Source: Corynespora cassiicola
Taxonomy: Eukaryota; Ascomycota; Dothideomycetes; Pleosporales; Corynesporascaceae
NCBI GenBank assembly: GCA_022059125.1
Contig: JAEUWY010000006.1
Location: forward strand, 1,364,001 to 1,428,000
DNA: 64,000 bases
Direction of reading: 5' to 3'
Shown in pieces: positions 10,593 to 20,596 of the stretch; position 1 is the stretch's first letter; the number at the start of each line of letters is the position of its first letter. Under the pieces are notes generated by a model, which did not search any database, had not been told where the DNA came from, and saw only the letters and a program-made list of their open reading frames with translations. A program made the translations under genes and the position numbers.

Positions 10593-12383
10593 GTTTTGTA
10601 TTGCAGTCGCGGTTGATTTTGAGCCAAGAAGATGCGAAATGACGTTGATGGGCGAGGACTGTGTTCTCGGACCGTTTTATGCAGAAGGTATATGTTCCCA
10701 TTTTCAGAATTTATACGCAGTGTGACAGCGGGTAGATGGAAGCCTTCGTCATAGTGAGGGGCCAGTTGGACGATCGTGGTGGGGTGGAGCATGAGCTAGG
10801 AGCGGTTCCGAAGCCTGCCACGGCTGCCGAGCTTTGATTCGTCATCCCTTCCGATATCCTGCAATCTGGGTCTCCTTGCCGTATTTGACAGCACAAACAG
10901 GGTCTGGCACCCACAGTATCGTGAGCAAGCTGGTGCTATGACAACAACAATGTGGGTTTGCGAAGCCGTATGAAAAGTGGGTCAAATGATGAATGCCGCG
11001 AAGAGAATCGCACGGACCAAGAACAATGCCTCGTCCTTTCTCTCGTGGATGCAAAACGTGCTCTTTCTATCGAGGCATCATAAATCATGAAACTTGGGTA
11101 CCAGTGGTTTCCCCGCTCCCCGCACGATGAGAATGTCCCAAACGGGATGTTCGGCTGTTGCTTTGCACCCTTGTAGAACACGAGGACCGAGATCCAGAAC
11201 ATCCGATTAGTCTCGACATCGTATATAATCCTTATACACGCTGTTCCCTTTGTAGACGGTGCATCTGACCTCGAGGGGGGTACCACTTGAGCGTTTTGAG
11301 ATCTTCATGAACCAAATCACAGCGTTGTGTGATGCTGGCACGTTATGCCCCACATTTCCTGCAAATGGCCTTTGCTACATTTCCTCATGATATGTATATT
11401 CAGTACTCTGTCCATTATTTTGAGATATTACCATCAAGCACTTGACATAAAGAGGTCGTGCCACGATAAATAGCCAAGAATGAGTTGGTCTGATGTTGGT
11501 AGCAGTAGTACTACAAGGCGCAAGACCAATTATGGTGACACGGCGATCCTGGCAAAAGATAATGTAACCCAAGATAGTACCACGAAAAACGTTACAGCCG
11601 TTTGATTTTTGGTTCTTGCTGGGGACTCATACCATATCATTGTAAGCTCTTCCGCTCCAAAAGTGGAACTAGATAGTTTTCCGAAAAGATCACCGCTTTT
11701 GATGCTTCCAGGTGTAGACCGTCACCAAAGAATCCTTTCAGCTTTTCCCGAATCGTAACTATTGCTGACGCCAGTATACATATTCTGGCTCCGATCACGA
11801 ACCTCACATAATTCCACCGCTTACTCAGGCTACTTTATATTACATTGCCAAGGCTCGTATGCCGCCCTTTGAACTCAGGGCTAAGCTCCATCTACCCCGG
11901 ATTATTTCAATCATGGCTTTAAGCTTATTTTTGCTGATCATTTTTTAGAAAGATCTAGACCTGTGATGAGCTGAAGGTGATGCACGTGATAATGGTGAGC
12001 CTGCAGGACTGAGGAAGAGCGCAGGGCTTAGTGAATCATTCAATCTGAGTGTATTTCAGCTGATGGTCTTGGCGAAGATTCTGGTAAACTATGAACTCCG
12101 TCATGGGCCACTTTTGTATGATTCGCTTCGTATCATCGTTCTTCAGTGCCAAAGTGGGCTAGTTCCGAGTCTGACGCTCTCCGTTACTCATCGACAACGT
12201 CAATATGGAGTTGCATCACCAGTCTGAATGCTTTCTTTAGATCATTCAAGAATCTACATGGATTTCTGGGCAAGACCTATAAATTTCGAGACTGCTCTCT
12301 ATCGATTTCTCCTTACCACCGCATCTACTTTTCCCATAAAGTGAACTACGAACAATCACCACCTCACCTATCATCCTTCCAAT
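10593..12383. other. Gene-free region upstream of the dehydrogenase and the small secreted protein
   Basis: Several short frames exist on both strands, but none shows a motif, splice partner or convincing start context. A TATAAA at 12278-12283, about 100 bp before the ATG at 12384, is a plausible TATA box for the secreted-protein gene. Confidence 0.45.
12278..12283 (+). promoter_or_regulatory. Putative TATA box of the small secreted protein gene
   Basis: TATAAA lies 101 bp upstream of the ATG at 12384, a usual spacing for regulated fungal promoters. Assigned by position and sequence only. Confidence 0.45.
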
Positions 12384-13016
12384 ATGAAGTTCCTCGCTCT
12401 TATCACTCTTTCTGCCTCTATGGCATCTGCTGCCGATATTTGCCGTACTTCTGGTGCTGGCTGCACCGGCACGAAATTCTGCTGCAGTGGTATCCAGGAG
12501 GGCGTTTGCTGTACTTCCACTACGGGCAGCACTGAACGGCTTTGGACCTTGCCAGACAACAGGTAAGAGAGGATGAAAAGTCCGTAATGGCCGAGACCAG
12601 ATCAAAAGCTGATGATCGATAGCCGTTTCCAAGTCTGGTCCGGACAAAGCTGCACCGGCAACACTGGCGTTTTCAAGAACCCCACCAAGGTCACCAACAA
12701 ATGTATCAAGTTCAGCTGGCCCGGTAAGCATACCAACTCAACTTCATAGTGTCTCCTATCAGATGTCTCAGATGAGACCGGCCTTGTATACATAATTGAC
12801 GCTCCTCCAGTCTACAGTGCAAAGTGGCTTGCGGGTGGCGGTACGAAGCGCAGCGAGTCTGACTCTGAAGAGTGTGCTGAGCCCAACGTTGCCATCTATA
12901 CTCTTGATGGTGTCGATCACAAGGTCAAGATTCCAGCAGGGAATGCGTCGGTTGTTGAGGATTGGGTTGAGAAGGGGGAATGGAAGCTGCTTGCAGAGCT
13001 TGAGAGTGCCGAGTAG
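12384..13016 (+). CDS. Small cysteine-containing secreted protein (effector-like)
   Basis: 161 residues in three exons (12384-12562, 12623-12723, 12811-13016); both introns have consensus ends and the frame closes exactly. The first 17 residues (MKFLALITLSASMASAA) form a classical signal peptide. The mature N-terminus is cysteine-rich (ICRTSGAGC, KFCC, VCC), with further single cysteines in SCTG, NKCIK and EECAEP, ten in all, suggesting disulfides in an extracellular protein. The middle (RFQVWSGQSCTGNTGVFKN) resembles fungal secreted proteins with beta-strand folds, but no named family was recognised. A KR site in TKRSES could be a processing point. It precedes a membrane protein and a LysM gene, so a host- or environment-facing role is possible. 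Confidence 0.75.
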
Positions 13017-13241
13017 GCGCGTGCAGGTCATCATCTGATATTTCGGATGAAGATTTGCAAGAAATAGGTGGAGAATAATTTTCCGATAGCTCTTCATGGT
13101 CGTTGGTGCTCTCATAAAGTGAATGAGGTGTGGTGTCTGGGTTGGACGTTGGCGGGGGGTGCTCGGTCGCGTTGTTCAAGTCTGTCATCTTGTCTGTCAT
13201 CTCGTCTGTCGTTTTATCTGTCGCTACCATAATTCATTAGA

Positions 13242-14311
13242 CTATAATCTTAATAGAGGAATGGTTTTCCCTTATAATTGATTTCCGTCGGAAAAGTGCG
13301 TGGAAGAATGTTCGTTATATCAACTGACGAGAAAATACTTACCAGTCTGATTTTTTCCACCACTGAACACCACGGCTTCAGCATCTTGCCTTGGCGTGCG
13401 AGATCTTCTATTATATAATGCAATGAAGAACAGAAGGGAACAAAATGTGACTCCGAGCATGACTCCCACTGCAGAAAGAATGCCAGTGAGGCTTTTGGAA
13501 TAGATAAAATCGGGCGATGTTGCAAGATGTAGGCTATGCAATCGCCATGCTGTAATAGATAGAAGCCTAATAATTGTCAGTTAAGTCATATATTAAATAG
13601 GGTCGTAGAATTACACAACACCCGCATCCAAAGCTATGATTATGTGCGCCTTTTTCTTCATGCTTATTATGTGAAGCTTTGAAATAGAATATAACGGAAT
13701 GCCTAGTAGTGCGATATCAAGAGCAATCCCAACACACTCAACGATGATGAATGAGAGAATCTGGTTCCCGCAGGCCCCTCCAGCTTCGCTGTCCCATTGT
13801 GCCGAAAGTGGTCGGCATATCAAGAGTACCTCTATTACAGATGCAATACCATGGGTCAAAGAAAGACCCACTAGAGCCATTGTAAAGATCCGAGTTTTAC
13901 CGAATGCAAAGATTTTATGAAATAGAAGGCCTGCAGAAACTCGTAATAGAGCGTTGGCCAAGGTCCAAAGTGCCTCGTTGATGAGAAGTGACTGTGAGAA
14001 TATAAGCTCCCGAACGGTTTTTTTATATTGAAAGGAACAAGCGGGTTTACTTTTGCCAGTATCTGGATTTTATCATCGGAAAATTCCATTTGATGATCCT
14101 TCCCATCCTCCAATACCGTGGCCCACGTTGACTGACTAACGAGGACTATTCCAACGACAAAAGCTAGAGTATTTGACCCATCTGAGAGGTGAAATTTACG
14201 TAGGATGAATATCGATTGTATCAAGCAAATGCTGATTGAAAAAAATCCGAGGCTAGTAACTGTCCATGTGATAGCAAGATTAATCCTACCAAAATGGGAT
14301 AAAGAAGGCAT
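13242..14311 (-). CDS. Fungal rhodopsin-fold integral membrane protein (SAT4/PTH11-like group)
   Basis: About 296 residues, four exons (14051-14311, 13615-13991, 13343-13566, 13242-13270), introns 48-72 bp. The seven-helix pattern of the fungal rhodopsin-like domain is visible: helix 1 (WTVTSLGFFSISICLIQSI), a hydrophilic loop ending in ILAK, then a helix-rich core with ICRPLSAQWD and GACGNQ (the conserved cysteine pair), DIALLGIPLY, and a C-terminal helix GVMLGVTFCSLLFFIAL. Such proteins are plasma-membrane proteins, some of which act as receptors (Pth11). The 29 nt last exon is the least certain part. An in-frame Met at 14386 would add 25 residues. The protein is shorter than many family members and lacks a long cytosolic tail. 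Confidence 0.75.
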
Positions 14312-14727
14312 GTTGTGACCAGTTTTACTGTGATTGTATTTAGAGGGGAAAAAAAGGCCGGGACACTTTTGCAGCACTTGGCTCATGATATACTATCTTT
14401 TCCGAATAAGCATTACGGGCATGGGTGGCGCAGCATTTTCAAGAGTGGGTCGTAGATCGCGTTGGCTAATCTGTTTGGCCAAAATCACGCCAAGTAAAAT
14501 GCTGCATATATTGGCAACACAAGGCGCAAAGCAAGGCTGTAGGCTCGTAAATTGCCTTCAGTGCATGCGGCACCGGTGAACAGTAACATTGGAGCCTAGT
14601 GTGGAACAGAAAAGAGGCCGGATGTACTCAGGCACAAGGCTATGATTGGAAATAATCCATTTCTTCTACGTCTTCTGAGGGTTGCGAAATGGATAGAGCA
14701 AGCGTTAAGATGGCTTGCTCGGATTCT
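14312..14727. other. Intergenic region
   Basis: This lies between the start of the rhodopsin-like gene and the stop of the deoxyribosyltransferase-like gene, both on the minus strand. It should hold the promoter of the former. No coding signal was seen. Confidence 0.45.
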
Positions 14728-15222
14728 TCAACCTTGCAATCTCTCCATGAGCCTTCGTCTAACCTCCTCCTCGAGTTTGTCCACTGAATCGAGCAGTGGA
14801 ATGTTGTATCGAAGACAAACCATCTGCACATTTCCTTTCTTGTAAAAGCCCTGAGGACAACATACAACGGCCTTTCCAGTGCCAGCATACATACCAAGTT
14901 CAAGTAAGGTGACAGGCGTCAGCGTCCCAGGTGCAAAATGGAAGACAATCACATCCGCGACTTTCGCATGATCCATCTCCCACTCGACCTGTTCCTTGAA
15001 CTTTGGGAACGAAATGTCTTCAACCCAGGTGCTATCCCAGTCATCGCGTCGCGGATTCAAGATTGCTACTGGGAGGTCGGAGAGTGACGAGGCTAGCGAT
15101 GTTTGCCAGTCTGTCGTGGCATCTTTCTCGATACTTCCATACAGAATGACGGACGGCCTGTCGACCTCGGGCCGAAACGGAGGTTTGTAAATGATGCTTT
15201 TCAAAGTTTGTTCGGTCGACAT
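14728..15222 (-). CDS. Nucleoside 2-deoxyribosyltransferase-like protein
   Basis: 164 residues, single exon. The sequence fits the nucleoside deoxyribosyltransferase-like fold: an N-terminal beta strand with SVILYGSIEKD, a DDWDSTW segment, a DVIVFHFAPGTLTPVTLLELG segment whose glutamate sits where the family has its catalytic Glu, and a following beta strand KAVVCCPQGFYKKGN. Family members cleave or transfer the glycosidic bond of deoxynucleosides, or act as nucleotide N-glycosidases; the activity of this fungal subgroup is not established. There is no signal peptide. It sits between a membrane receptor-like gene and a LysM gene, all on the minus strand. Confidence 0.75.
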   Translation of the reverse strand: MSTEQTLKSIIYKPPFRPEVDRPSVILYGSIEKDATTDWQTSLASSLSDLPVAILNPRRDDWDSTWVEDISFPKFKEQVEWEMDHAKVADVIVFHFAPGTLTPVTLLELGMYAGTGKAVVCCPQGFYKKGNVQMVCLRYNIPLLDSVDKLEEEVRRRLMERLQG

Positions 15223-15465
15223 GGTTTAGGGATGTTGGTGACTGATCTTCGCTGCCTGAACCACAGCGCGGTTGAGGCCGACCCCGCCGCTCGGCAGTGG
15301 GCCAAAAACGGCTAGGCCGAATTTTTGGGTTGCATCACTTGTCACTAATCTTTCAGAGTATTTCTCCAATTATTTTGATCAATGTTATTTGTAAACATTA
15401 TTTATATGTATTGAATATTTTGACTCCAAAAATTACTACCAAGCTAATCATTTCAGGACATTCTC

Positions 15466-16175
15466 TTACGCCTCGACGCAAGAGAAGTATCCAGCCCAAG
15501 ACGCCCAATCCGCATCAGGGTCCTGGGTCTTGAAGTTCCAAGAGTTCCACTGCTGCTTAGTGATGTTGTTGGTGGAAAAGATGGTGGGAAGAGTCGGGAA
15601 GCCGGTGCTGTCAGTGTACTCGAACTTGGTGCAGTTGTCGACGATGCCAGGCATAACGGGGACAGGGGTCTGGTCGGGGGTGAAGATATCACCGCCCTCA
15701 ACTGGACCAGGGTATTCGTATCCAGAAACGCCAATGCAGACTGGGACGTAGGCACGGAGGCCGAAGCACTCCTGGCCGATCTCACTGTCGAGGAAAATCA
15801 GCAGCTGTTTGAGGGATTTGGAGTTTTGAATGAATGCACATACGGGTTCCACTTGTACAAGTCAGTAGCAGTGAAGTTGTTGAATCGGCTGACAACAGTG
15901 CCACAGTTCTCACCGGAGTCTACGATGTATGTCGCGACGCCTGACACTTGTTAGCGAAGCATTCAACAGAAGGAGAAACACGGTAACCTACAGTTCGTGG
16001 GGCGGCGAATGCAAACACATCCCGCAGCCACACTGCAGTAATCGCTGCACTCAGCAGGCATATCGGCCTGGCGGGCTTGGAGGCCAGAGTTCACATTAGG
16101 AGAAAAAGGAATTGCGCTGGCGGAAGCGATGGATGCAAGCAGAGCGATGCTGCTGGTGATGGTGAAAGAGACCAT
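15466..16175 (-). CDS. Secreted LysM-domain protein (effector-like)
   Basis: 199 residues in three exons (15992-16175, 15844-15940, 15466-15784); splice phases match exactly. Residues 1-21 form a signal peptide ending in ASASA. After a cysteine cluster (ECSDYC, AGCVC), the joined exons read CVATYIVDSGENCGTVV and then FTATDLYKWNP, the LysM pattern, followed by CFGLRAYVPVCIG. A second, diverged LysM-like unit follows near the C-terminus (CTKFEYTDSTG, ITKQQWNSWNF, WAGYFSCVEA). LysM domains bind chitin; secreted fungal forms can hide chitin from host receptors or shield hyphae. TTTATA on the plus strand at 16295-16300, which is a TATAAA box on the coding strand, lies 120 bp upstream of the ATG. 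Confidence 0.87.
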
Positions 16176-18487
16176 GATTGTTATTTTGGATGAATTAACG
16201 AACGAAAGACGCTGGATTAATCGATTCAGGTGTCTTATTAATGAACGAAGGGCTGATGATGGATGCTTCCAAAGCCTTTGGCTGGTACACCGAATTTATA
16301 TTCATCTCTTGGTCCCCTAAGCATAGGCAAGGGATCCAGACTGTACTAGTGTCATAGCGTCGCATCCCCAACATCCGGGAAATGAAAGTGTGGAGCATCA
16401 ACCCATGAGGATCCTAAATAAAGAAGCCCGGACCAGTTTATACATCCATTTCTGCGTTCGAAACATGAATTCGATGAGGTTGCCTGCGCTGGCGCAAGGC
16501 ATCGCTGAGGCTGCCTTGTTAGCGTTCTAAAAAAGGGGTCCGCTAAACCTAGACGAGAGAGGCGGTGAATTCGATGGATTTTTTCCGACGTCCTTGATGC
16601 GCTAGCACACGGGAACGTTAGTTCCCAGATGGATCTTGATCCTGGTGCTTAATCTACGGACGTAGGCAGCGACTCCCCTGACTACCAATGCGGTCGAATG
16701 AGAAGCGATGTGCAAAGCCTCAACGTCCGACTGCGGCCTTAGTTTTCTTGCGCTTATCTCCTAAGGCGGCATTAAATAAGCACTAATCTAACTATCGTAT
16801 GTCCGCTTCCGCACGATGAGCAGAAGTTTCTCAATTTGCAAAGTTTGTACAGGAAAAGAATGGGGGCCATTAGTGCGCGAAAGTGACGAGGAGTTAGTTG
16901 TGCGAACACATATCCAAACGAGGCATTTTGAATTACAAGATGTTCTGAGCGCAGGATCATAAGTCAAGTCCCTTGTCAGAAGCAATATATCAAGTTCGTA
17001 TTTTAGGCATCTTTTCGGAAATCCGAGAACACACCACAAAAATCTCACCGACGTTTCCTGATGGATAGGATACTTTTTCTGTTTTCCGGCATGCTTAGCA
17101 AATCAAGCGCGAACGAGACATAATCCAGATACAATATCGGTTGATTTCCTTACACCTACTCTTGCACTAAATTCTATTGATAAGATGAACGAAGATCTGA
17201 TGTTGTTATAATGTACCTTGCGATCTTGCCCTAGTCGTTGTTCTGAGACCTACCGGTTGGGTTATTTAGTAGATTACTCTGCACTTCTCTTGCAAATATT
17301 TTATGCATAAAATTAGCAGGGTAATCATTTGATAGTGATAGAACTGTTGGTATATCATCCCTCTTATTCCTTTGCTGCTTATGTCTATCCAGAACGTGCG
17401 AATGTGGCATGGTTTATAGTAAGAAAATAGAACTTGTAAACTTGGTATTGGAATATTTTTGCGCAAAAAGCCAACTCTGTCCCAAATATATCTAATAGCT
17501 TCTAAAGTGTTTAAAACAACTAAGTAGTAATATTTAAGGAGAAGCAAAGAGCTTGTAGCGATGACTATTAGACTGCACTATCCTGTCTTACCTTTAGGAT
17601 ACAGTCTCATTTCTGAGCTATACTATGTTATTGCTTGATGATGATGCAATGTAATTAAACACAACAAAAGCAACCTCTTATAACCTTTTGCACCTCTAAA
17701 TAGGATAAATCTTGTAAAGCCGACATAAGAATAACCATTATGCACTGCCGCCATCGAACTTGACCCCTTTAACCACCTCAACCGAAAAACTCTCACCGCT
17801 GAGATAATAATTTAAAGAGGAGAGGAACACCTTACGGACGGAGCCAACGTACCGGCAAAGTCGAGCGTCTGAATACTCCTCAGGCTATCTGACCAACCAC
17901 TTTCCAGCGAGTCCAAAGTAGGGACAATCGCAATTTTCTAGTAATCTCCCCTCAAAGGAAGAAGCACGATACAAGTAAAATCTCCAAATAAAATCCCCAA
18001 AAGGGTTTCCCACGCCCTAAAGACACAAAAAGGATATGACAGGCCCAGGGATCGTCCAAGGTAAGGGGGGGGGGAAATTGATAGCCATTTTCGTCGGATA
18101 CTTAGATTGAGAGTGTAGGTGTTAGATAAAGATGAATAGATCGACTTGGATATCAAATATAGACTATGAGACGTTCCCCTGTGGCGGCATTGGCGTTGAC
18201 AGTCACAAACATATACATTCCCAAAACCTGACACACGCATCTGCCCAGTCACATAGAGCCGTACGAAAGGGGAAATCTGGCATATGGTAATCAATATTCT
18301 TTTCATTCATTTGAATCTCACCTGTGGCGAGATAAACCCACTCAATGCCAAAAGCAGAACTCGTACACGGACTGTGCGACCTGAGCCTTATCTAAGACCA
18401 CGGATAATGTGTCCACAGAGCCACAGGCCACGTCTCGACTAAAATCCCATCACCGATTCCAAAGCACTGGTGCCGATATGTTCCCCC
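16176..18487. other. AT-rich gene-free block
   Basis: About 2.3 kb without a supported gene. From roughly 16.7 to 17.9 kb it is visibly AT-rich and full of stop codons in all frames, unlike the rest of the window. It could be a decayed repeat or a relict mutated by RIP, but no repeat copy or transposon domain can be recognised. A run of nine G residues sits at about 18066-18074. Confidence 0.5.
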
Positions 18488-19403
18488 TCACAAAGTCTCC
18501 GCAACAACCATCGGCCCCGCAACCTCATCCCTTTTCTCCTTCCCCGCAAGGAGTTCCACAATCGTCAACGAAAACAACAGGGCAGTTCCAGGCCCCCGAC
18601 TCGTAACAACCTTGCCATCAACCACAACCCTGTCGTCTGAATACTCCCAGCCCGCACTCTTCACTTCGTCCTTGACACTCGGATGACTCGTCGCCCTCGT
18701 CTTGTCCCCTCCAAACTTCTTCTGAGACGCTACAAGCGCCGTGGTGCCCGCGCAAATAGCCGCGACGTGCTTTCCCGCGGCGCGGAAGTTGTGGATCAGC
18801 TCGAGGACGGGCTCGTACGTCGAGAACGTCTTGGCTCCCGGGGCGCCGCCGGGAAGGATCAAAATGTCAAAGACCTCGTGGGCGCCCTTGTCCGGCACGC
18901 CCAGGAGGGTTTTGTGCTGCAGGGGGGGTGCGGGTGTGAGCGGATAAGCAGAGTGAGCGGGTGCGGTGGGTGCGGTGGGTGTAAGATCTCAAAGAGGAGG
19001 GGGAGTGGAAGTGGGGGGGATTGGTCTTACATCAGGTACTATGCGGACGTTACGCGTCATGCTGAGTATGGAGTGTTAGTCGGGGCTGCGGTACGGAGGG
19101 GGGGCGATACAGCTGGAACGAGGGCATGGAAAGGGGGAAAACTTACTGGGCGAATCCTTCGTCCTTGAGTTGGACGCCTGCAGATGTGACTTCGAAGCCG
19201 GCACGCGTGAGGACTGAGCGCCCCGTAAGCATGTGCCCCCCAGGAGGCGTGGTCTATCGGATGCCATCGTTTCTTACCATCATACGGTGTCACCTAGAGT
19301 CCAAGCCAATCAGCTTTTAGCCAGACGTCCAATTACGGGCTTGGAAACTTACAAATTCAATTTCCTCCGAGCCATCCGCGATCAGGATTAGAGCTTTCGG
19401 CAT
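18488..19403 (-). CDS. DJ-1/PARK7 family protein (glyoxalase III / deglycase type)
   Basis: 197 residues in five exons: 19353-19403, 19278-19293 (16 nt), 19147-19213, 19031-19061 (31 nt) and 18488-18916. The assembled protein has the ordered family motifs: ALILIADGSEEIE with the conserved Glu near position 15, FEVTSAGV, DILILPGGAPGA, and the nucleophile elbow HVAAICAGTTALV with Cys about residue 110, then the SHPSVKDEV and VVTSRGPGTALLF segments near the C-terminus. Members of this family remove methylglyoxal damage or act as redox-sensitive chaperones; which applies here cannot be told. Its length matches the family (about 190 residues). All five exons are needed to keep the fold. Confidence 0.88.
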
Positions 19404-20596
19404 AACGGGCAGACGCAAAGGATAGGGGCTGTCGTTGGGAATCTCGAGCAAGCAAGTTGGAAGTGATTGCGTATCAGAGCAGATGGAGACTCGGAAAAAG
19501 TGAAATTGTGTGGAAGCTTGAGACTTTCGGGAGTTCACATGGGTGGATTTGTTTATGTGACTTTGACGGCAGTGACGTCTGCGGGGCAGTCCACTTTGCG
19601 GGGTCCTGCGCCGAGGCCATGGGCGAATCAGAACAGGCAGGCTCCCTCAGGGCCGCACCTGCCCTTGGCAAGTGGCCTGACCTTGAACAAGACGCCTGGC
19701 TATGTTGTCAGAACGACATCAAGTTGAACAGTGCCTCCAGTTTCGGTTGGTCACAGCTAGCCAAGGCATCGGATGACCGCTTCTGCCCCCAATCCTACCA
19801 CGGCCATCTCATCCTGTACAGCATCACCCATCACCAAGACATGCAAAGGATCGAGAGTGAAATCGTTATATGTTCGCATTGCTCATTCAGGCCTGCGTGC
19901 GCAAATCATCAGAGGATATCAAATAACCGGTCTATGTTACTGCTCGTAACGCCCGCTAATCCCTTGTATTGCTGTCAAATTAGAGAGCAGCGAAAAACAC
20001 AGACCGCATCCACACATCTACCACGAAACCAGGGGAATCTCTCATAAGCTCATGCAGTGAACAGGACCGCCAGAAGAAGCGCCCAACGGAAGCCAACCGG
20101 GGCCGAATTTCCGTTTAATGCTTCCCCTGTATATTATTAACGCGGTGCACAGCTTTGATGGAGCGCCTGCCTCCTCCATCTGGCTGACAACCGGGCTTGG
20201 GAACTCGAAAGGACCAAAGGGGTATGCCAGAAAAAAACAAAAAAAACAAATAAACGCAGAGCCACATCTAAGAACCAGTGCTGGAGCGTAAATCGAGAAA
20301 ACCGGAGCGCCAAAGGGGATTTGGAAGTGCGATGGTAGGGACTGACGGTTCGAAATCGGTCCTAGTCTCCCATCAACAACGCGGATAAAAACTCCAGGAC
20401 GCCGGAAACCGTGATGAAAGATAGGTAGCTGCAATATCAAATGTATATCTTCCAGATGGCGTTATAATCCCGAGGAATGAATGGCCTGCTCCGTCTTCTT
20501 CGTGTAGTAGCCCCCACGCACCCCGCCCATGGACCCAAAGCTGCAGGCTAATCGATCTCCATACATGTTGTAGTCACAGGCTCGCGTCAGGCCCGT
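19404..20596. other. Intergenic region between areA and the DJ-1-like gene
   Basis: It holds the promoter of the DJ-1-like gene and the 3' untranslated region of areA. A 196-codon open frame on the plus strand (19457-20047) has no recognisable motif and is not called. The stretch next to the areA stop may be a long 3' UTR; in the Aspergillus homologue the 3' UTR controls mRNA stability, which cannot be judged here. Confidence 0.45.

Noticed and set aside
19457..20047. Plus-strand open frame of 196 codons between areA and the DJ-1-like gene
   Set aside because: No domain or splice partner, and it overlaps the expected promoter of the DJ-1-like gene.
20340..20380. GGTTCGAAATC, similar to a tRNA B box
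   Set aside because: No matching A box or acceptor stem could be folded around it.
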